This document shows positions 54,710 through 64,000 of a DNA stretch of 64,000 bases, one piece after another. The notes under the pieces are model-generated. The model had not been told where the DNA came from and searched no databases. It worked only from the letters and a program-made list of their open reading frames with translations. Origin of the DNA: Clostridiaceae bacterium 14S0207 (GTDB taxonomy: Bacteria > Bacillota > Clostridia > Clostridiales > Clostridiaceae); contig CP026600.1 in NCBI GenBank assembly GCA_003288255.1, forward strand, positions 1,612,001-1,676,000. Reading direction: 5' to 3'. Each line of letters begins with the position of its first letter. The first letter of the stretch is position 1. The position numbers and the translations under genes are program-made.

Positions 54710-55430
54710 TTTCATCAGCTCCTTTAAAAACAATTACTGATATATTATCTTTACTGCCATTTTTTTTACTAAGTTCTACTAGCCTTTTACATACTTCCTC
54801 TTCTGTATAAGAAAGAGTATATTCTAAAATTTCTTCTAATGAAACTACATTAGTAAGTCCATCGGTACATAATAAAATTCTATATACATCATCCACATCA
54901 AATTCATAAACATCCACATTTATATTCTCACTTGTGCCTAGAGCTCTAGTTATAATATTTTTGTTAGGATGATTAATAGCCTCTTCTCTCGTTATACTTC
55001 CACTATCAATTAATTCTTGAACAAGAGAATGATCCTTAGTTATTTTTTCTATAGTTTTATTTTTCTTAACAATAATACAAGAACTATCACCCACATGAGC
55101 AATATAGGCTTTATTTTTATAAATAAGACATACTGTAATAGTAGTTCCCATTCCTTTATACTTATCTTTTTCAATAGAAAGTGTATATACATGTTTATTA
55201 GCCTTATCAATTGAATTAACTAATGCGCCCTTAAAATCACATTTAGTATCAACTTGTTTAAAATAATTCATAACATTTTCTACAGCCAAAGTACTAGCAA
55301 CCTCTCCTGCATTATGTCCACCCATTCCATCAGCAACTACATAAAATCTAAGATTTAAATCTTCAAAATATCCAACTGAATCTTCATTTATCTTTCTATA
55401 ATTTCCAATATCCGAAATTATACCCACCAA
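54699..55430 (-). CDS. stp: PP2C-type protein phosphatase Stp (PrpC)
   Basis: A 243-residue PPM/PP2C phosphatase. VADGMGGHNAGEVAS, HVGDSSCII, and LCTDGLTN with the late DNISVIV carry the metal-binding aspartates. It reverses PrkC phosphorylation. The start is TTG at 55430, with AAAGGGGG upstream. It overlaps prkC by 11 bases and follows rlmN after 14, so the trio is coupled. Confidence 0.96.
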   Translation of the reverse strand: MVGIISDIGNYRKINEDSVGYFEDLNLRFYVVADGMGGHNAGEVASTLAVENVMNYFKQVDTKCDFKGALVNSIDKANKHVYTLSIEKDKYKGMGTTITVCLIYKNKAYIAHVGDSSCIIVKKNKTIEKITKDHSLVQELIDSGSITREEAINHPNKNIITRALGTSENINVDVYEFDVDDVYRILLCTDGLTNVVSLEEILEYTLSYTEEEVCKRLVELSKKNGSKDNISVIVFKGADENDR

Positions 55431-55444
55431 TTTAGTAGCCCCCT

Positions 55445-56479
55445 TTAAACTAATTTTTTGTTTTGAAGATAGCTTCTCCTTAATTGTCCACAGGCAGCAT
55501 TAATGTCTGAACCCATTTCTCTTCTAACCGTAACTTCAATATTCTTTTTACTTAAAATATCTTTAAATCTTTCAATATTTTTTTTGTCCGCTCTTTTGTA
55601 TTCTCTTTCCTTAACTTCATTTACTGGAATTAGATTAACATGACATAAAATATTTTTAAGTAAAAAACTTAATTCTTCGGCACATTCTCTAGTATCATTA
55701 AAATCCTTAATTAAAGCATACTCAAATGTAATTCTACGTCCAGTTTTACTTATATAATATGTACAAGCTTCTATAATTTCATCTATTGAGTATTTATTAG
55801 CTATGGGCATACTTTGTTTTCTTATATTATCATTTGGAGCATGCAATGAAATTGCCAAAGTAATTTGAAGATCTTCATCTGCCAATTGTTTAATTTTAGG
55901 TACTAATCCACAAGTAGATAATGTTATATGTCTTTGACCTATATTTAAACTATATTTCTCATTAACAAGTTTTATGAATTTAATTACATTTTCATAGTTA
56001 TCTAGTGGTTCTCCACTTCCCATTAAAACAATATTAGATATTCTCTCTCCAATTTCTTTTTGAGCTACAAGAATTTGTGATATTATTTCTCCACAACTTA
56101 AATCTCTTACTCTACCATCTAAAGTAGATGCACAAAATTTACATCCCATTCTGCATCCAATCTGTGTAGATACACAGATTGAATTTCCATGAGTATATTT
56201 CATAACTACTGTTTCAATTAAATTTCCATCATCATATCCAAGTAAAAGTTTCACTGTACCATCTTTTTTAGATACAAACTTTTCTATTACTTTTGGTAAT
56301 TCTATTTTAAAATTCAATTTTAAATTTTCTTTAGTGTTCTTAGGTAGATTTTTCATATCATCAAAATTACATACACCTTTATAAAGCCAATCCATAATCT
56401 GTTTAGCTCTAAAACTACTTTCCTTGTTATCTTTCATCCATTTTTGTAGTTCTTCTAAATTATAATCTAATATATTCAT
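55445..56479 (-). CDS. rlmN: Dual-specificity rRNA/tRNA adenine methyltransferase RlmN
   Basis: A 344-residue radical SAM methyltransferase that makes m2A at 23S rRNA 2503 and tRNA position 37. [20 protein letters not shown] holds the CxxxCxxC cluster, and SLHAPND and a late cysteine (INAACGQLR) match. ATG at 56479 has AGGTGA eight bases upstream; the longer frame starts with a GTG that is part of this site. It lies between rsmB and stp, as in Bacillus. Confidence 0.96.
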   Translation of the reverse strand: MNILDYNLEELQKWMKDNKESSFRAKQIMDWLYKGVCNFDDMKNLPKNTKENLKLNFKIELPKVIEKFVSKKDGTVKLLLGYDDGNLIETVVMKYTHGNSICVSTQIGCRMGCKFCASTLDGRVRDLSCGEIISQILVAQKEIGERISNIVLMGSGEPLDNYENVIKFIKLVNEKYSLNIGQRHITLSTCGLVPKIKQLADEDLQITLAISLHAPNDNIRKQSMPIANKYSIDEIIEACTYYISKTGRRITFEYALIKDFNDTRECAEELSFLLKNILCHVNLIPVNEVKEREYKRADKKNIERFKDILSKKNIEVTVRREMGSDINAACGQLRRSYLQNKKLV

Positions 56480-56491
56480 TAAATTAATCAC

Positions 56492-57817
56492 CTACTGTTT
56501 TCTAATTTTACATAAGAAAAATCCATCCATATATTTATTAGGCAGTATTGTTAAATAGCCTTTTTTATCATAAAGTATATTATCACTTTTTCCTATAAAC
56601 ACTGGTTCAATTTTAAATTCGGGATTTTCTTTTATAAAAGAATTCACAATATCCTCATTTTCCTTTTTATTTAAAGTACAAGTTGAATATATAATTTCTC
56701 CTCCTGATTTTACATATCCTGCGGCATTTTGAAGTATGGTATATTGGATTCGAGTTAATTCATTTAATTCTCTTTCATTTTTATTCCATTTAATTTCAGG
56801 TTTTTTTCTTATAATACCAAGTCCTGAACAAGGAACATCAGCTAATACAGCATCAGCCCATTCCTTATATGTTTCATCATATTCTTCTGCATCCTTAATG
56901 CTTGCCTTTATAATATCAATGCCCAGTCTTTTTGCATTTTGCTCAATTAACTTTATTTTATGTTCATGAATATCAAAGGCCAAAATCTCACCTTCATTAT
57001 CCATAATTTCTGCCATATGAGTAGTTTTACCTCCTGGTGCACTACACAAATCCATAACTTTACTTCCCTTTTCTATATCCATTAAAGGTGCAGTTAACAT
57101 AGCACTTTCATCTTGAACCGTAATAAATCCTTCTCTAAATAGTTTATTTTTTTCAATACTACTTCCTTTTTTTATTATTATGCCTTCAGGACATACATCA
57201 CTTTCTTCTACGTCATATCCTTCTTGAGATAATTTTTCCAAAGTATCTTCATAATCTCCCTTTAGGGCATTAACTCTTACTGTTAATGCTGGTCTTTCGT
57301 TCAATCCTTTTAGAATTTCAATAGCTTGCTTTTCACCATATTGTTCTATAAATAAATTTATCATCCATTTAGGGAATGAATATTGAAGTGCAAGTTTTCC
57401 ATCAATTGAACCATTAGCCTTTAGTCTTGGTTCTCCTTTTCTCATATAATTTCTTAAAACACCATTTACTAACTTAGATTCTTTAATTCCTCTATGTTTT
57501 TTACAAATATTTACTGCTTCATTTACAATTGCAAAATCAGGTATTTTATCTAAGTATTTAAATTGATATATAGATGTTCTAAGTATAGTTAATACATATG
57601 AATCTATACTTCCAACACCTTCTCTTAAAAAATAATTTAATATTTCATCTATAAGCCCTTTATATTTTAAAGTTCCATAAACTATTTCCGTTATAAGTGC
57701 TTTATCCTCTCTCTTAAAATCATATTTATTTAAATATGTATTTAATGTTATATTTGAATAAGCCTTTTTATATATTACTAAGTTAATAACCTCTATTGCT
57801 ACTTCTCTACTATTCAT
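56492..57817 (-). CDS. rsmB: 16S rRNA (cytosine-967-C5)-methyltransferase RsmB (Sun)
   Basis: A 441-residue m5C methyltransferase. An N-terminal NusB-like RNA-binding domain (1-130) is followed by the SAM domain with LCSAPGGKTTHMAE, ADVPCSGLGIIRKKPEIKW (motif IV cysteine) and STCTLNKKENE (motif VI cysteine). ATG at 57817 has GAGG five bases upstream; a GTG two codons earlier is part of the site. It lies between a zinc peptidase gene and rlmN. Confidence 0.96.
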   Translation of the reverse strand: MNSREVAIEVINLVIYKKAYSNITLNTYLNKYDFKREDKALITEIVYGTLKYKGLIDEILNYFLREGVGSIDSYVLTILRTSIYQFKYLDKIPDFAIVNEAVNICKKHRGIKESKLVNGVLRNYMRKGEPRLKANGSIDGKLALQYSFPKWMINLFIEQYGEKQAIEILKGLNERPALTVRVNALKGDYEDTLEKLSQEGYDVEESDVCPEGIIIKKGSSIEKNKLFREGFITVQDESAMLTAPLMDIEKGSKVMDLCSAPGGKTTHMAEIMDNEGEILAFDIHEHKIKLIEQNAKRLGIDIIKASIKDAEEYDETYKEWADAVLADVPCSGLGIIRKKPEIKWNKNERELNELTRIQYTILQNAAGYVKSGGEIIYSTCTLNKKENEDIVNSFIKENPEFKIEPVFIGKSDNILYDKKGYLTILPNKYMDGFFLCKIRKQ

Positions 57818-57847
57818 AAACACCTCATATTTTTCTTATCTAATTTT

Positions 57848-58537
57848 TTAATCATTTCTATTATTGCTTATAGCAATTAATCTTAAAAGTTGAGCTATTG
57901 CTGTAATTGCTGCCGCTACATATGTTAAAGCTGCTGCCTCTAATACTTTTTTAGCTCCATATAATTCTTCTTTATCTAAAATAACTTTCTCATCTAAAAT
58001 TTTTATGGCTCTTGCTGATGCATTAAATTCTACTGGCAAAGTTATTAATTGGAATATTACTGCTCCTGAAAACAAAACTATTCCTAAAGTTACTAATCCT
58101 TTAATACTAAAAAAAAGTCCTAACATAAAAAATATCCAAGATGCACTAGAACCTAAATTAACTATAGGTACTATGGAATTTCTTATTTCCAAAGGCATAT
58201 ACTTATTTTTATGTTGAATTGCATGCCCTGTCTCATGGGCTGCAACTCCAATAGATGCAACTGAATTTCCATAATATACATCCCTTGATAATCTCATAAC
58301 TCTATCTCTAGGATCATAATGATCTGTTAAGCTCCCTGATACAAGCTCTATTGGAACATCAAATAACCCTTCACTATCTAATAATATTCTTGCCACTTGT
58401 GCACCTGTTAAACCACTTTTACTATAAACATTTGAAAAATTTGCAAAGGTACTTTTAACTTTTATTTGTGCATACATAGCTATAATAAAGGCTGGTATTA
58501 ATATAATCATAGTAGGATCCCAAAAGTAAAAACCCAT
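57848..58537 (-). CDS. Zinc metallopeptidase, YugP family, membrane bound
   Basis: A 229-residue protein with a membrane helix at 8-25, the zinc motif HETGH at 101-105, and two or three further membrane helices (about 125-160 and 205-225). It belongs to the neutral zinc metallopeptidase family (YugP, Pfam Zn_peptidase_2). The substrate is unknown. It lies between fmt and rsmB, a position typical of clostridia and relatives. The ATG has AGGAAGG upstream. Confidence 0.9.
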   Translation of the reverse strand: MGFYFWDPTMIILIPAFIIAMYAQIKVKSTFANFSNVYSKSGLTGAQVARILLDSEGLFDVPIELVSGSLTDHYDPRDRVMRLSRDVYYGNSVASIGVAAHETGHAIQHKNKYMPLEIRNSIVPIVNLGSSASWIFFMLGLFFSIKGLVTLGIVLFSGAVIFQLITLPVEFNASARAIKILDEKVILDKEELYGAKKVLEAAALTYVAAAITAIAQLLRLIAISNNRND

Positions 58538-58570
58538 AAATATCCTTCCTTTCTTATATTTTATTAGATT

Positions 58571-59503
58571 CTAATATGTTAAAATAACATCTATATTTAT
58601 AGAGTTCCCTTTTATATACTCTCCAACATTCATGGCTTTCTTACCTGGAAATTGTATAGATTTAATTAATAAAATATCTTTGCCACATGCAACTTTAATT
58701 CCGTATTTTGAAACCTCCAATATCTTTCCTGGGGTATCATTACATTCTTTATCTATAACTTGGGATGAATAAATTTTCATCATTTTATCTTCATAATAAG
58801 TATAAGAAACTGGCCATGGATTTAATCCCCTGATAAAGTCATGTATTTTTTTTGCATCTTGATTCCAGTTAATTTTAGCCATTTCTTTATTTAACATAGA
58901 TGCATACATTGAAGTTGTTTCGCCTTGTTTTATAGGAGTTATCTCATTTTTAGAAAGTTTATTTAAAGTTTCAATTAAAAGGTTTCCTCCTCTTTCCATT
59001 AAAACATCATGTAATTCTCCTGCTGTCATATTATCTTCTATATCTACTTCATCAACTAATAACATATCTCCAGTATCTAGTCCTACATCCATTAACATTG
59101 TAGTATTTCCACTTTTGTTCTCTCCATTTATAATTGCCCAATTTAAAGGTGCGGCACCTCTATACTTTGGTAAAAGAGAGGCATGTAAATTTATACATCC
59201 ATACTTAGGTATATCTAAAACTTCTTTAGTCAAAATTTGCCCAAATGCTACAACTACAATAAAATCTGGTTTTATATCTTTAATAATTTGCTTTACTTCT
59301 TCATCCTTTCTTAAGCTCTTAGGTTGATATACAGGTATATCATATTTTAAAGCCAACTCTTTTATTGGAGACATTGAAAGCTTTTTACCTCTACCTTTAG
59401 GTTTATCTGGTTGTGTTAAAACCGCTTCTACCTTAAAATTATCTATAAGAGCCTGAAGTGATGGTACAGCAAACTCTGGTGTTCCCATAAAAACTACTTT
59501 CAT
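58571..59503 (-). CDS. fmt: Methionyl-tRNA formyltransferase
   Basis: A 310-residue Fmt that formylates initiator Met-t[18 protein letters not shown] opens it, and the active site is [20 protein letters not shown] with the later [15 protein letters not shown]-terminal tRNA-binding barrel follows from about residue 205. It is paired with def, the peptide deformylase that removes the formyl group later. Confidence 0.97.
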   Translation of the reverse strand: MKVVFMGTPEFAVPSLQALIDNFKVEAVLTQPDKPKGRGKKLSMSPIKELALKYDIPVYQPKSLRKDEEVKQIIKDIKPDFIVVVAFGQILTKEVLDIPKYGCINLHASLLPKYRGAAPLNWAIINGENKSGNTTMLMDVGLDTGDMLLVDEVDIEDNMTAGELHDVLMERGGNLLIETLNKLSKNEITPIKQGETTSMYASMLNKEMAKINWNQDAKKIHDFIRGLNPWPVSYTYYEDKMMKIYSSQVIDKECNDTPGKILEVSKYGIKVACGKDILLIKSIQFPGKKAMNVGEYIKGNSINIDVILTY

Positions 59504-59519
59504 TATTTCTCATTCCTTT

Positions 59520-59960
59520 CTAGTCTATAATCTTATCTATAAATAAAATTCCGTCTAAATGATCAATCTCATGACAAAAAGCTCTTGCTAAAAGCTCTTC
59601 TCCCTCAAAAATAGTTTCTTCTCCTTCTTCATTTAAACCTTTTACCTTTACATAATTGGGTCTTTCAACTCTACCTTGTTCACCTGGAACACTTAAACAT
59701 CCCTCTATATCAATTTGACTCCCTCCTTTTTCTAGTATTTCTGGATTAATTACTGCAAAAGGTCCTTCCCCTACATCTATTACAATAATTCTTTTTAATA
59801 TTCCTACTTGAGGAGCTGCAAGTCCTACACCATTTTCTTTATACATAGTTTCTTTCATGTCTCCTATTAGTTGAAGATCCCTAGGTGTAATTTCAGTAAC
59901 CTGTTTACATTTTTTTCTTAAAACTTCATCGCCATTTATTCTCAAATTTCTTAATGCCAT
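59520..59960 (-). CDS. def: Peptide deformylase
   Basis: A 146-residue deformylase. [10 protein letters not shown] at 44-53, EGCLSVP with C88 and CHEIDHLDG with H130, E131 and H134 form the metal site. Its short form without insertions is type 1/3-like. It lies between priA and fmt, the standard priA-def-fmt order. Confidence 0.97.
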   Translation of the reverse strand: MALRNLRINGDEVLRKKCKQVTEITPRDLQLIGDMKETMYKENGVGLAAPQVGILKRIIVIDVGEGPFAVINPEILEKGGSQIDIEGCLSVPGEQGRVERPNYVKVKGLNEEGEETIFEGEELLARAFCHEIDHLDGILFIDKIID

Positions 59961-60043
59961 TTATATTCCTCCCATTTTTTCAACTTTTTGTTTATTCTAT
60001 CTAAATATCTAAATATCTAATTCTATTTAATTCCTACTCTTTA

Positions 60044-62245
60044 TTATATAAAGGAATTAGGATTTATATCAATTCCTATTTTTATATTTTTAAAATTATT
60101 TTCATTTAAAGTTTTATATACTATATCTTTTACCTTAGATGCAAATTGATTTTTAAAATCTCCCTTAAAAATTATAGTCCATCTAAATTCTTTTTTTAAT
60201 TTAAATACAGAAGAAGGACTTGGCCCTAACATATTTATTTTATCATATTTTGTCAAAATATCTTTTAAATTTTTCTCTAAAATAGTAACATATTTATAAA
60301 CATTATCCTTATTCTCTGAACTTATATTAATTAAAAGTATTTTAGAAAAAGGTGGATAATCTAAAGCTTTTCTAAGACATATCTCTTCTTTAAAAAAATC
60401 CCTATAATTATTTTGCGATGCATATACAATACTATAATTATCTGGAGAATAAGTTTGGAGGATAACTTCACCTTCTTTTTCTCCTCTTCCAGCTCTCCCT
60501 GCAACTTGAGTTATAAGTTGATATGTTTTTTCTGCCGCCCTATAATCAGGATAATTTAAAGATAAATCTGCAGCTAATACTCCAACTAAAGTTACATTTT
60601 CAAAGTCTAAACCTTTTGCTATCATTTGAGTTCCTATTAAAATATCTGCTTTTTTGTTTTTAAACACATTATATAAGTTTTCATAAGAATCTTTTTTTCT
60701 TGTAGTATCATAATCCATTCTTATAACTCTACTATTTTTAAAATATTTTCGAACTTCACTTTCAACTTTTTCTGTTCCTATACCAAAATATTTCACATAT
60801 TTACTTTTACACTTAGGACATACCGTAACAGAACTTTCAGTATATCCACAATAATGACACACCATATTTCCGTTATTATGATAGTTCAAACTTATATCGC
60901 AATTTTTACATTTAAAAACATATCCACATTTTCTACAAGATACAAAGGGTGAAAACCCTCGTCTATTTAAAAACAAAATAACCTGTTCTTTTTTTTCTAA
61001 CCGTTCCTTAATTCCATTATATAAGGCTCTACTAAATATAGAACGATTATTTTGCATAAGTTCTTCTCTCATGTCTATAATTGTAGATTTTGGTAATGGT
61101 TTATCAGACACTCTTTTATCTAAATTGATTAATTTTAATTCACCTTTTAATGCATTATAATAAGTCTCCAAACTAGGAGTAGCTGAACCTAAAACTACTT
61201 TTACATTTTTTAACTCACTTATGCAAAAAGCTATTTCTCTTGCATTATACTTAGGATCACTATCGGACTTATAACTTGATTCATGTTCCTCATCAATTAT
61301 AATAAGTCCTAAATCCTCAAAAGGTAAAAACAAGGCTGATCTAGCCCCTACAGCTACATTTACCTTTTTTTCCTTAACTCTCATCCATTGATCAAATCTT
61401 TCTCCTTGAGAAAGTCTACTATGAAAAATAGCCACTTCTTCCCCAAATCTTCCGTGAAATCTTTCTATCATTTGAGGGGTTAATGAAATTTCTGGTACAA
61501 GTATAATACTTTGCTTTCCCTTATTAAGCATATTTTCTACTAAGCTTAAATATATTTCTGTTTTTCCACTCCCTGTAACTCCATGTATAAGAAACTTGTT
61601 TTCTTCTGAAAACATTATAGAATTCAACGTATTTACTTGCATATTATTTAGAATCTTTTTATCATAATACTTGTAACTCCTATTACCAGTTCTCCAATCT
61701 ATTTCAGGTCTTAACCTCAAAAATCCATTTTTAATTAAGGTATTCACAGAACTTATAGATAGATTATATTTACTTTTTATTTGACTTCTTTCTAGGGATT
61801 CTTTTTCCACATATTTCATAATACTTATATATGGCTCTTTGTTATATCTTCCTTCTAGTTCTTTAATTTTATATAAAATTTCTTTTTTCTTGAACTTCAT
61901 GCCTTTACTAATACCACTAGGCAAAAATAATCTTATACATTCAATGTATGTACAAAGATATTTTTCACGCATTATTTTAATAAGTTCTATATCACTTATA
62001 CTTAATAAAGGTTCTTTTTCGCAAATTACTGAAATTTCTTTTATAGAAAAAGAAAAATCTATATCTTCTTCCTCTATAAACTCTACTACATATCCTTCTA
62101 CTTGTTTATTACCCTTTCCAAAGGGAACCATAACTCTATGTCCTATCAACAAATCTTCTAAAAAACAATCTGGTATCTTATAAGTAAAAGGTTTATCTAT
62201 AGAATTCGTTAAAGAATTAATTATAATTCCTGCATATTCACTCAC
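60044..62245 (-). CDS. priA: Primosomal protein N', helicase PriA
   Basis: A 733-residue PriA, which restarts replication at collapsed forks. The 3'-DNA-binding domain (1-100) and a winged helix precede the helicase: GVTGSGKTEIYL (Walker A), IIDEEHESSYK, LGSATPS and a RAGRGEKEG motif. The zinc domain has eight cysteines in CxxC pairs (CRKCGYVFKCKNC, CHYCG, CPKC). The start is GTG with AAAGGTG upstream. It is behind the coaBC terminator. Confidence 0.96.
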   Translation of the reverse strand: MSEYAGIIINSLTNSIDKPFTYKIPDCFLEDLLIGHRVMVPFGKGNKQVEGYVVEFIEEEDIDFSFSIKEISVICEKEPLLSISDIELIKIMREKYLCTYIECIRLFLPSGISKGMKFKKKEILYKIKELEGRYNKEPYISIMKYVEKESLERSQIKSKYNLSISSVNTLIKNGFLRLRPEIDWRTGNRSYKYYDKKILNNMQVNTLNSIMFSEENKFLIHGVTGSGKTEIYLSLVENMLNKGKQSIILVPEISLTPQMIERFHGRFGEEVAIFHSRLSQGERFDQWMRVKEKKVNVAVGARSALFLPFEDLGLIIIDEEHESSYKSDSDPKYNAREIAFCISELKNVKVVLGSATPSLETYYNALKGELKLINLDKRVSDKPLPKSTIIDMREELMQNNRSIFSRALYNGIKERLEKKEQVILFLNRRGFSPFVSCRKCGYVFKCKNCDISLNYHNNGNMVCHYCGYTESSVTVCPKCKSKYVKYFGIGTEKVESEVRKYFKNSRVIRMDYDTTRKKDSYENLYNVFKNKKADILIGTQMIAKGLDFENVTLVGVLAADLSLNYPDYRAAEKTYQLITQVAGRAGRGEKEGEVILQTYSPDNYSIVYASQNNYRDFFKEEICLRKALDYPPFSKILLINISSENKDNVYKYVTILEKNLKDILTKYDKINMLGPSPSSVFKLKKEFRWTIIFKGDFKNQFASKVKDIVYKTLNENNFKNIKIGIDINPNSFI

Positions 62246-62293
62246 TTTATCACCTTTTCAAAACTAAATGTAATTTACTATAATAAATAAAGA

Positions 62294-62315
62294 AAAAAGC
62301 GCATTAGCGCTTTTT
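62294..62315 (-). terminator. Intrinsic terminator containing the coaBC stop codon
   Basis: AAAAAGCGC, loop TAAT, GCGCTTTTT followed by more T. The TAA of coaBC (62304-62306) forms part of the loop, so coding and terminator sequence overlap: the last codons lie in the upstream arm. Confidence 0.9.
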
Positions 62316-63494
62316 GTTTATTAAATTAAATAATTCACTTGCAAGTTCTCGTTTTGTAATTCTCTCTGTTTGAACTTTTAATCCATCCTTAGATAAAATA
62401 GTAGCTTTATTATACTCTGATTTAAATCCAGTATCAGAATTTAAAATACAATTAGCAACTATATAATCTAAGTTTTTCTTCTTTATTTTTTTCTCAGCAT
62501 TTTCTATAACATCATGACTCTCAGCTGCAAATCCTACTAAGACTTGGTTCTTTTTATTTTGTCCTAAAGTATATAAAATATCTCTGTTTTTTACTAATTC
62601 TATAGTAAATTCTTCAGAACCTTTTTTTATTTTCTTATCACTATACGCCCTAGGTCTATAATCAGCAACTGCTGCATTTTTAACTACAATATCAGCCTCT
62701 TCATAATATTTCATAACTTCATTATACATTTCTTCATTAGTATTAACGGAAATGTATTCTACTCCATAAGGAGGTTTTAAATTTGTAGGTCCTGAGATTA
62801 AAACAACATGGGCACCTCTATCTCTAGCTTCTTCCGCTATAGCATATCCCATCTTACCAGAAGAATTATTAGTTATTATTCTTACAGGATCTATTCTTTC
62901 TATTGTAGGTCCTGCTGTAACAATTACTTTTTTATCTTTTAAGTCTTTTACATCATATAATTTACTACAAATAGCTTCTTCTATTAAACTTGTATCTGCA
63001 AGCTTTCCTATTCCTTCATCTCCACAAGCAAGTCTACCTTTGACTGGTTCTATAAAATCATAACCATGTTTTTTTAATTTAGTTATATTTTCTTGAACTA
63101 TTGAATTATTGTACATGTTACAATTCATAGCTGGAGCAAACACAACTGGAGCGTTAGTTGCCATTATTGTAGTACTTAACATATCATCTGCTATGCCATT
63201 TGCAATTTTTCCTATAATATTAGCTGTAGCAGGAACTACAGCTAATAAATCAGCCTTTTGAGCTAAAGATATGTGTTGAATCTCCCATGCTTTAGGTTCT
63301 GCAAACATATCTGAAATAACCATGTTTTGACTTAAACTCTGAAAACTTAAGGGACTTACAAATTGTGTTGCAGATTTAGTCATAATAACATGAATAGTAA
63401 TATCACGTTTTCTTAACCTACTAATAAGATCTAAAGCCTTATATACTGCAATTCCACCTGTAACTCCTAAAACCACGGTCTTATTTTTAAGCAT
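62304..63494 (-). CDS. coaBC: Bifunctional CoaBC (phosphopantothenoylcysteine synthetase/decarboxylase)
   Basis: A 396-residue fusion for two steps of CoA synthesis. CoaC (1-185) is an FMN decarboxylase with [23 protein letters not shown] and the substrate-lid cysteine in GRLACGDEG. CoaB (about 190-396) has [17 protein letters not shown] and NAAVADYRP. Together with coaD elsewhere in the window it covers three of five steps to CoA. It follows rpoZ after two bases. Confidence 0.97.
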   Translation of the reverse strand: MLKNKTVVLGVTGGIAVYKALDLISRLRKRDITIHVIMTKSATQFVSPLSFQSLSQNMVISDMFAEPKAWEIQHISLAQKADLLAVVPATANIIGKIANGIADDMLSTTIMATNAPVVFAPAMNCNMYNNSIVQENITKLKKHGYDFIEPVKGRLACGDEGIGKLADTSLIEEAICSKLYDVKDLKDKKVIVTAGPTIERIDPVRIITNNSSGKMGYAIAEEARDRGAHVVLISGPTNLKPPYGVEYISVNTNEEMYNEVMKYYEEADIVVKNAAVADYRPRAYSDKKIKKGSEEFTIELVKNRDILYTLGQNKKNQVLVGFAAESHDVIENAEKKIKKKNLDYIVANCILNSDTGFKSEYNKATILSKDGLKVQTERITKRELASELFNLINKKR

Positions 63495-63496
63495 GG

Positions 63497-63721
63497 TTAT
63501 TTGATACCATCCTTTATTCTTTGAACTGTTATAACACCTTGATTAATCTCATTTATAGCAACTGTAAGTGGTTTTGTAGATTTTGTATTTACAAGTACTT
63601 CTTCGCCATCAATAATTTGTCTAGCTCTTTTTGAAGTAGAAATTATTAAAGAGTATCTATTATCTACCTTTTTTAATAAATTTACCACTGATGGGTTTAT
63701 CATTGCATCTGAATTAGTCAT
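63497..63721 (-). CDS. rpoZ: RNA polymerase omega subunit
   Basis: A 74-residue omega subunit. DNRYSLIISTSKRARQI is the conserved helix that wraps the beta' C-terminus. The start is ATG at 63721, eight bases from AGGAGG; an ATG two codons earlier is too close. It overlaps the gmk 3' end by eight bases, so it is coupled. gmk-rpoZ-coaBC is the standard order. Confidence 0.95.
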   Translation of the reverse strand: MTNSDAMINPSVVNLLKKVDNRYSLIISTSKRARQIIDGEEVLVNTKSTKPLTVAINEINQGVITVQRIKDGIK

Positions 63722-64000
63722 TTTCATAGCCTCCTATTATATCTTCACAAAAATCTTTTTGTCTATCTGCTCTGCATTTTTCGGCCTTTATTATAGCCTC
63801 TATTTTTTCAGCAGCATTGCTTACTATATCATTTATTACCATATAGTTATATTTTGATACATAATTTAATTCTTTAAACGCCGATTGGAATCTTAAATTC
63901 AAACTTTCTTCAGTTTCGCTTCCTCTACCTAATATTCTATTCTTTAGTTCTTTCATAGATGGAGGCATAATAAATACAAATACACCTTCTGGATAGATCT
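63714..64000 (-). CDS. gmk: Guanylate kinase, 3' part only (partial)
   Basis: The last 95 codons of Gmk, which makes GDP from GMP; the 5' part lies beyond the window. The reading I-Y-P-E-G-V-F-V-F-I-M-P-P-S with LKNRILGRGSETEE is the typical C-terminal half (LID and core). The frame is open across 63969-64000, so the ATG at 63968 is internal. Its end overlaps the rpoZ start. Confidence 0.95.
   Translation of the reverse strand, partial: IYPEGVFVFIMPPSMKELKNRILGRGSETEESLNLRFQSAFKELNYVSKYNYMVINDIVSNAAEKIEAIIKAEKCRADRQKDFCEDIIGGYEND

Noticed and set aside
59990-60030. Short repeat of CTAAATAT units between def and priA
   Set aside because: Two or three imperfect eight-base units in an A/T-rich gap are within what chance gives in this genome.
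1-64000. tRNA or rRNA genes, T-box or metabolite riboswitches, CRISPR array, prophage or toxin-antitoxin module
   Set aside because: I read all gaps on both strands and found no cloverleaf-like GC-rich segment, no spaced direct repeats, no riboswitch core and no unexplained gene group. The region is core chromosome apart from one insertion sequence.

Overview
The window is a very AT-rich stretch of core chromosome from an endospore-forming Gram-positive bacterium, most likely a member of Clostridium sensu stricto. The evidence is PolC-type DNA polymerase III, CodY, SpoVS, SpoVM, YlbJ, the MEP isoprenoid genes, Pta/AckA, FakA/Asp23-like and PrkC/Stp, in a gene order shared with other Firmicutes. 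The species cannot be fixed from the sequence alone. Almost all genes lie on the minus strand, so the transcriptional order runs from high to low coordinates. I see no rRNA, tRNA, CRISPR array or prophage.

From the top of the window downwards: gmk (partial)-rpoZ-coaBC-priA-def-fmt-zinc peptidase-rsmB-rlmN-stp-prkC-rsgA-rpe-thiN covers transcription, CoA synthesis, translation start and end processing, and Ser/Thr phospho-signalling. An intact IS1182-type insertion sequence (48844-50739) follows directly behind thiN and separates it from the tiny sporulation gene spoVM. Then come rpmB (plus strand), the Asp23-like/FakA pair, recG, rsmD, coaD and a coiled-coil protein gene. A small plus-strand island (tmcAL-ylbJ) is followed by pta-ackA, the duf177-rpmF pair, plsX-acpP-rnc, a radical SAM gene, spoVS, a 32-residue membrane peptide gene, smc-ftsY, ylxM-ffh-rpsP-khpA, rimM-trmD and rplS-rbgA-rnhB. 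After the lone plus-strand yraN come comM-dprA-topA, codY, rpsB-tsf-pyrH-frr, uppS-cdsA, an AI-2E-family permease, dxr-rseP-ispG-polC and rimP-nusA-rnpM-ylxQ-infB, which runs off the low end.

The window therefore carries the ribosome and RNA maturation machinery (S2, S16, L19, L28, L32, EF-Ts, RRF, RimM, TrmD, RimP, RbgA, RsgA), the protein export pathway (Ffh, FtsY, YlxM), chromosome maintenance (SMC, PolC, PriA, RecG, TopA, RNase HII) and envelope lipid synthesis (PlsX, ACP, Dxr, IspG, UppS, CdsA, RseP).

I found no obviously new multigene system. The items most worth a second look are regulatory or very small: a 17-bp perfect inverted repeat around the plsX promoter, a palindrome at the acpP promoter, a sigma-H-type promoter for spoVS inside the end of the upstream gene, structured leaders ahead of rplS, rpsB and rimP, two unmarked micro-genes (spoVM and a DUF4044-like peptide), and an insertion sequence whose two ends each fold into a terminator-like hairpin. 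Many start codons are TTG or GTG; each start was chosen by its Shine-Dalgarno spacing.
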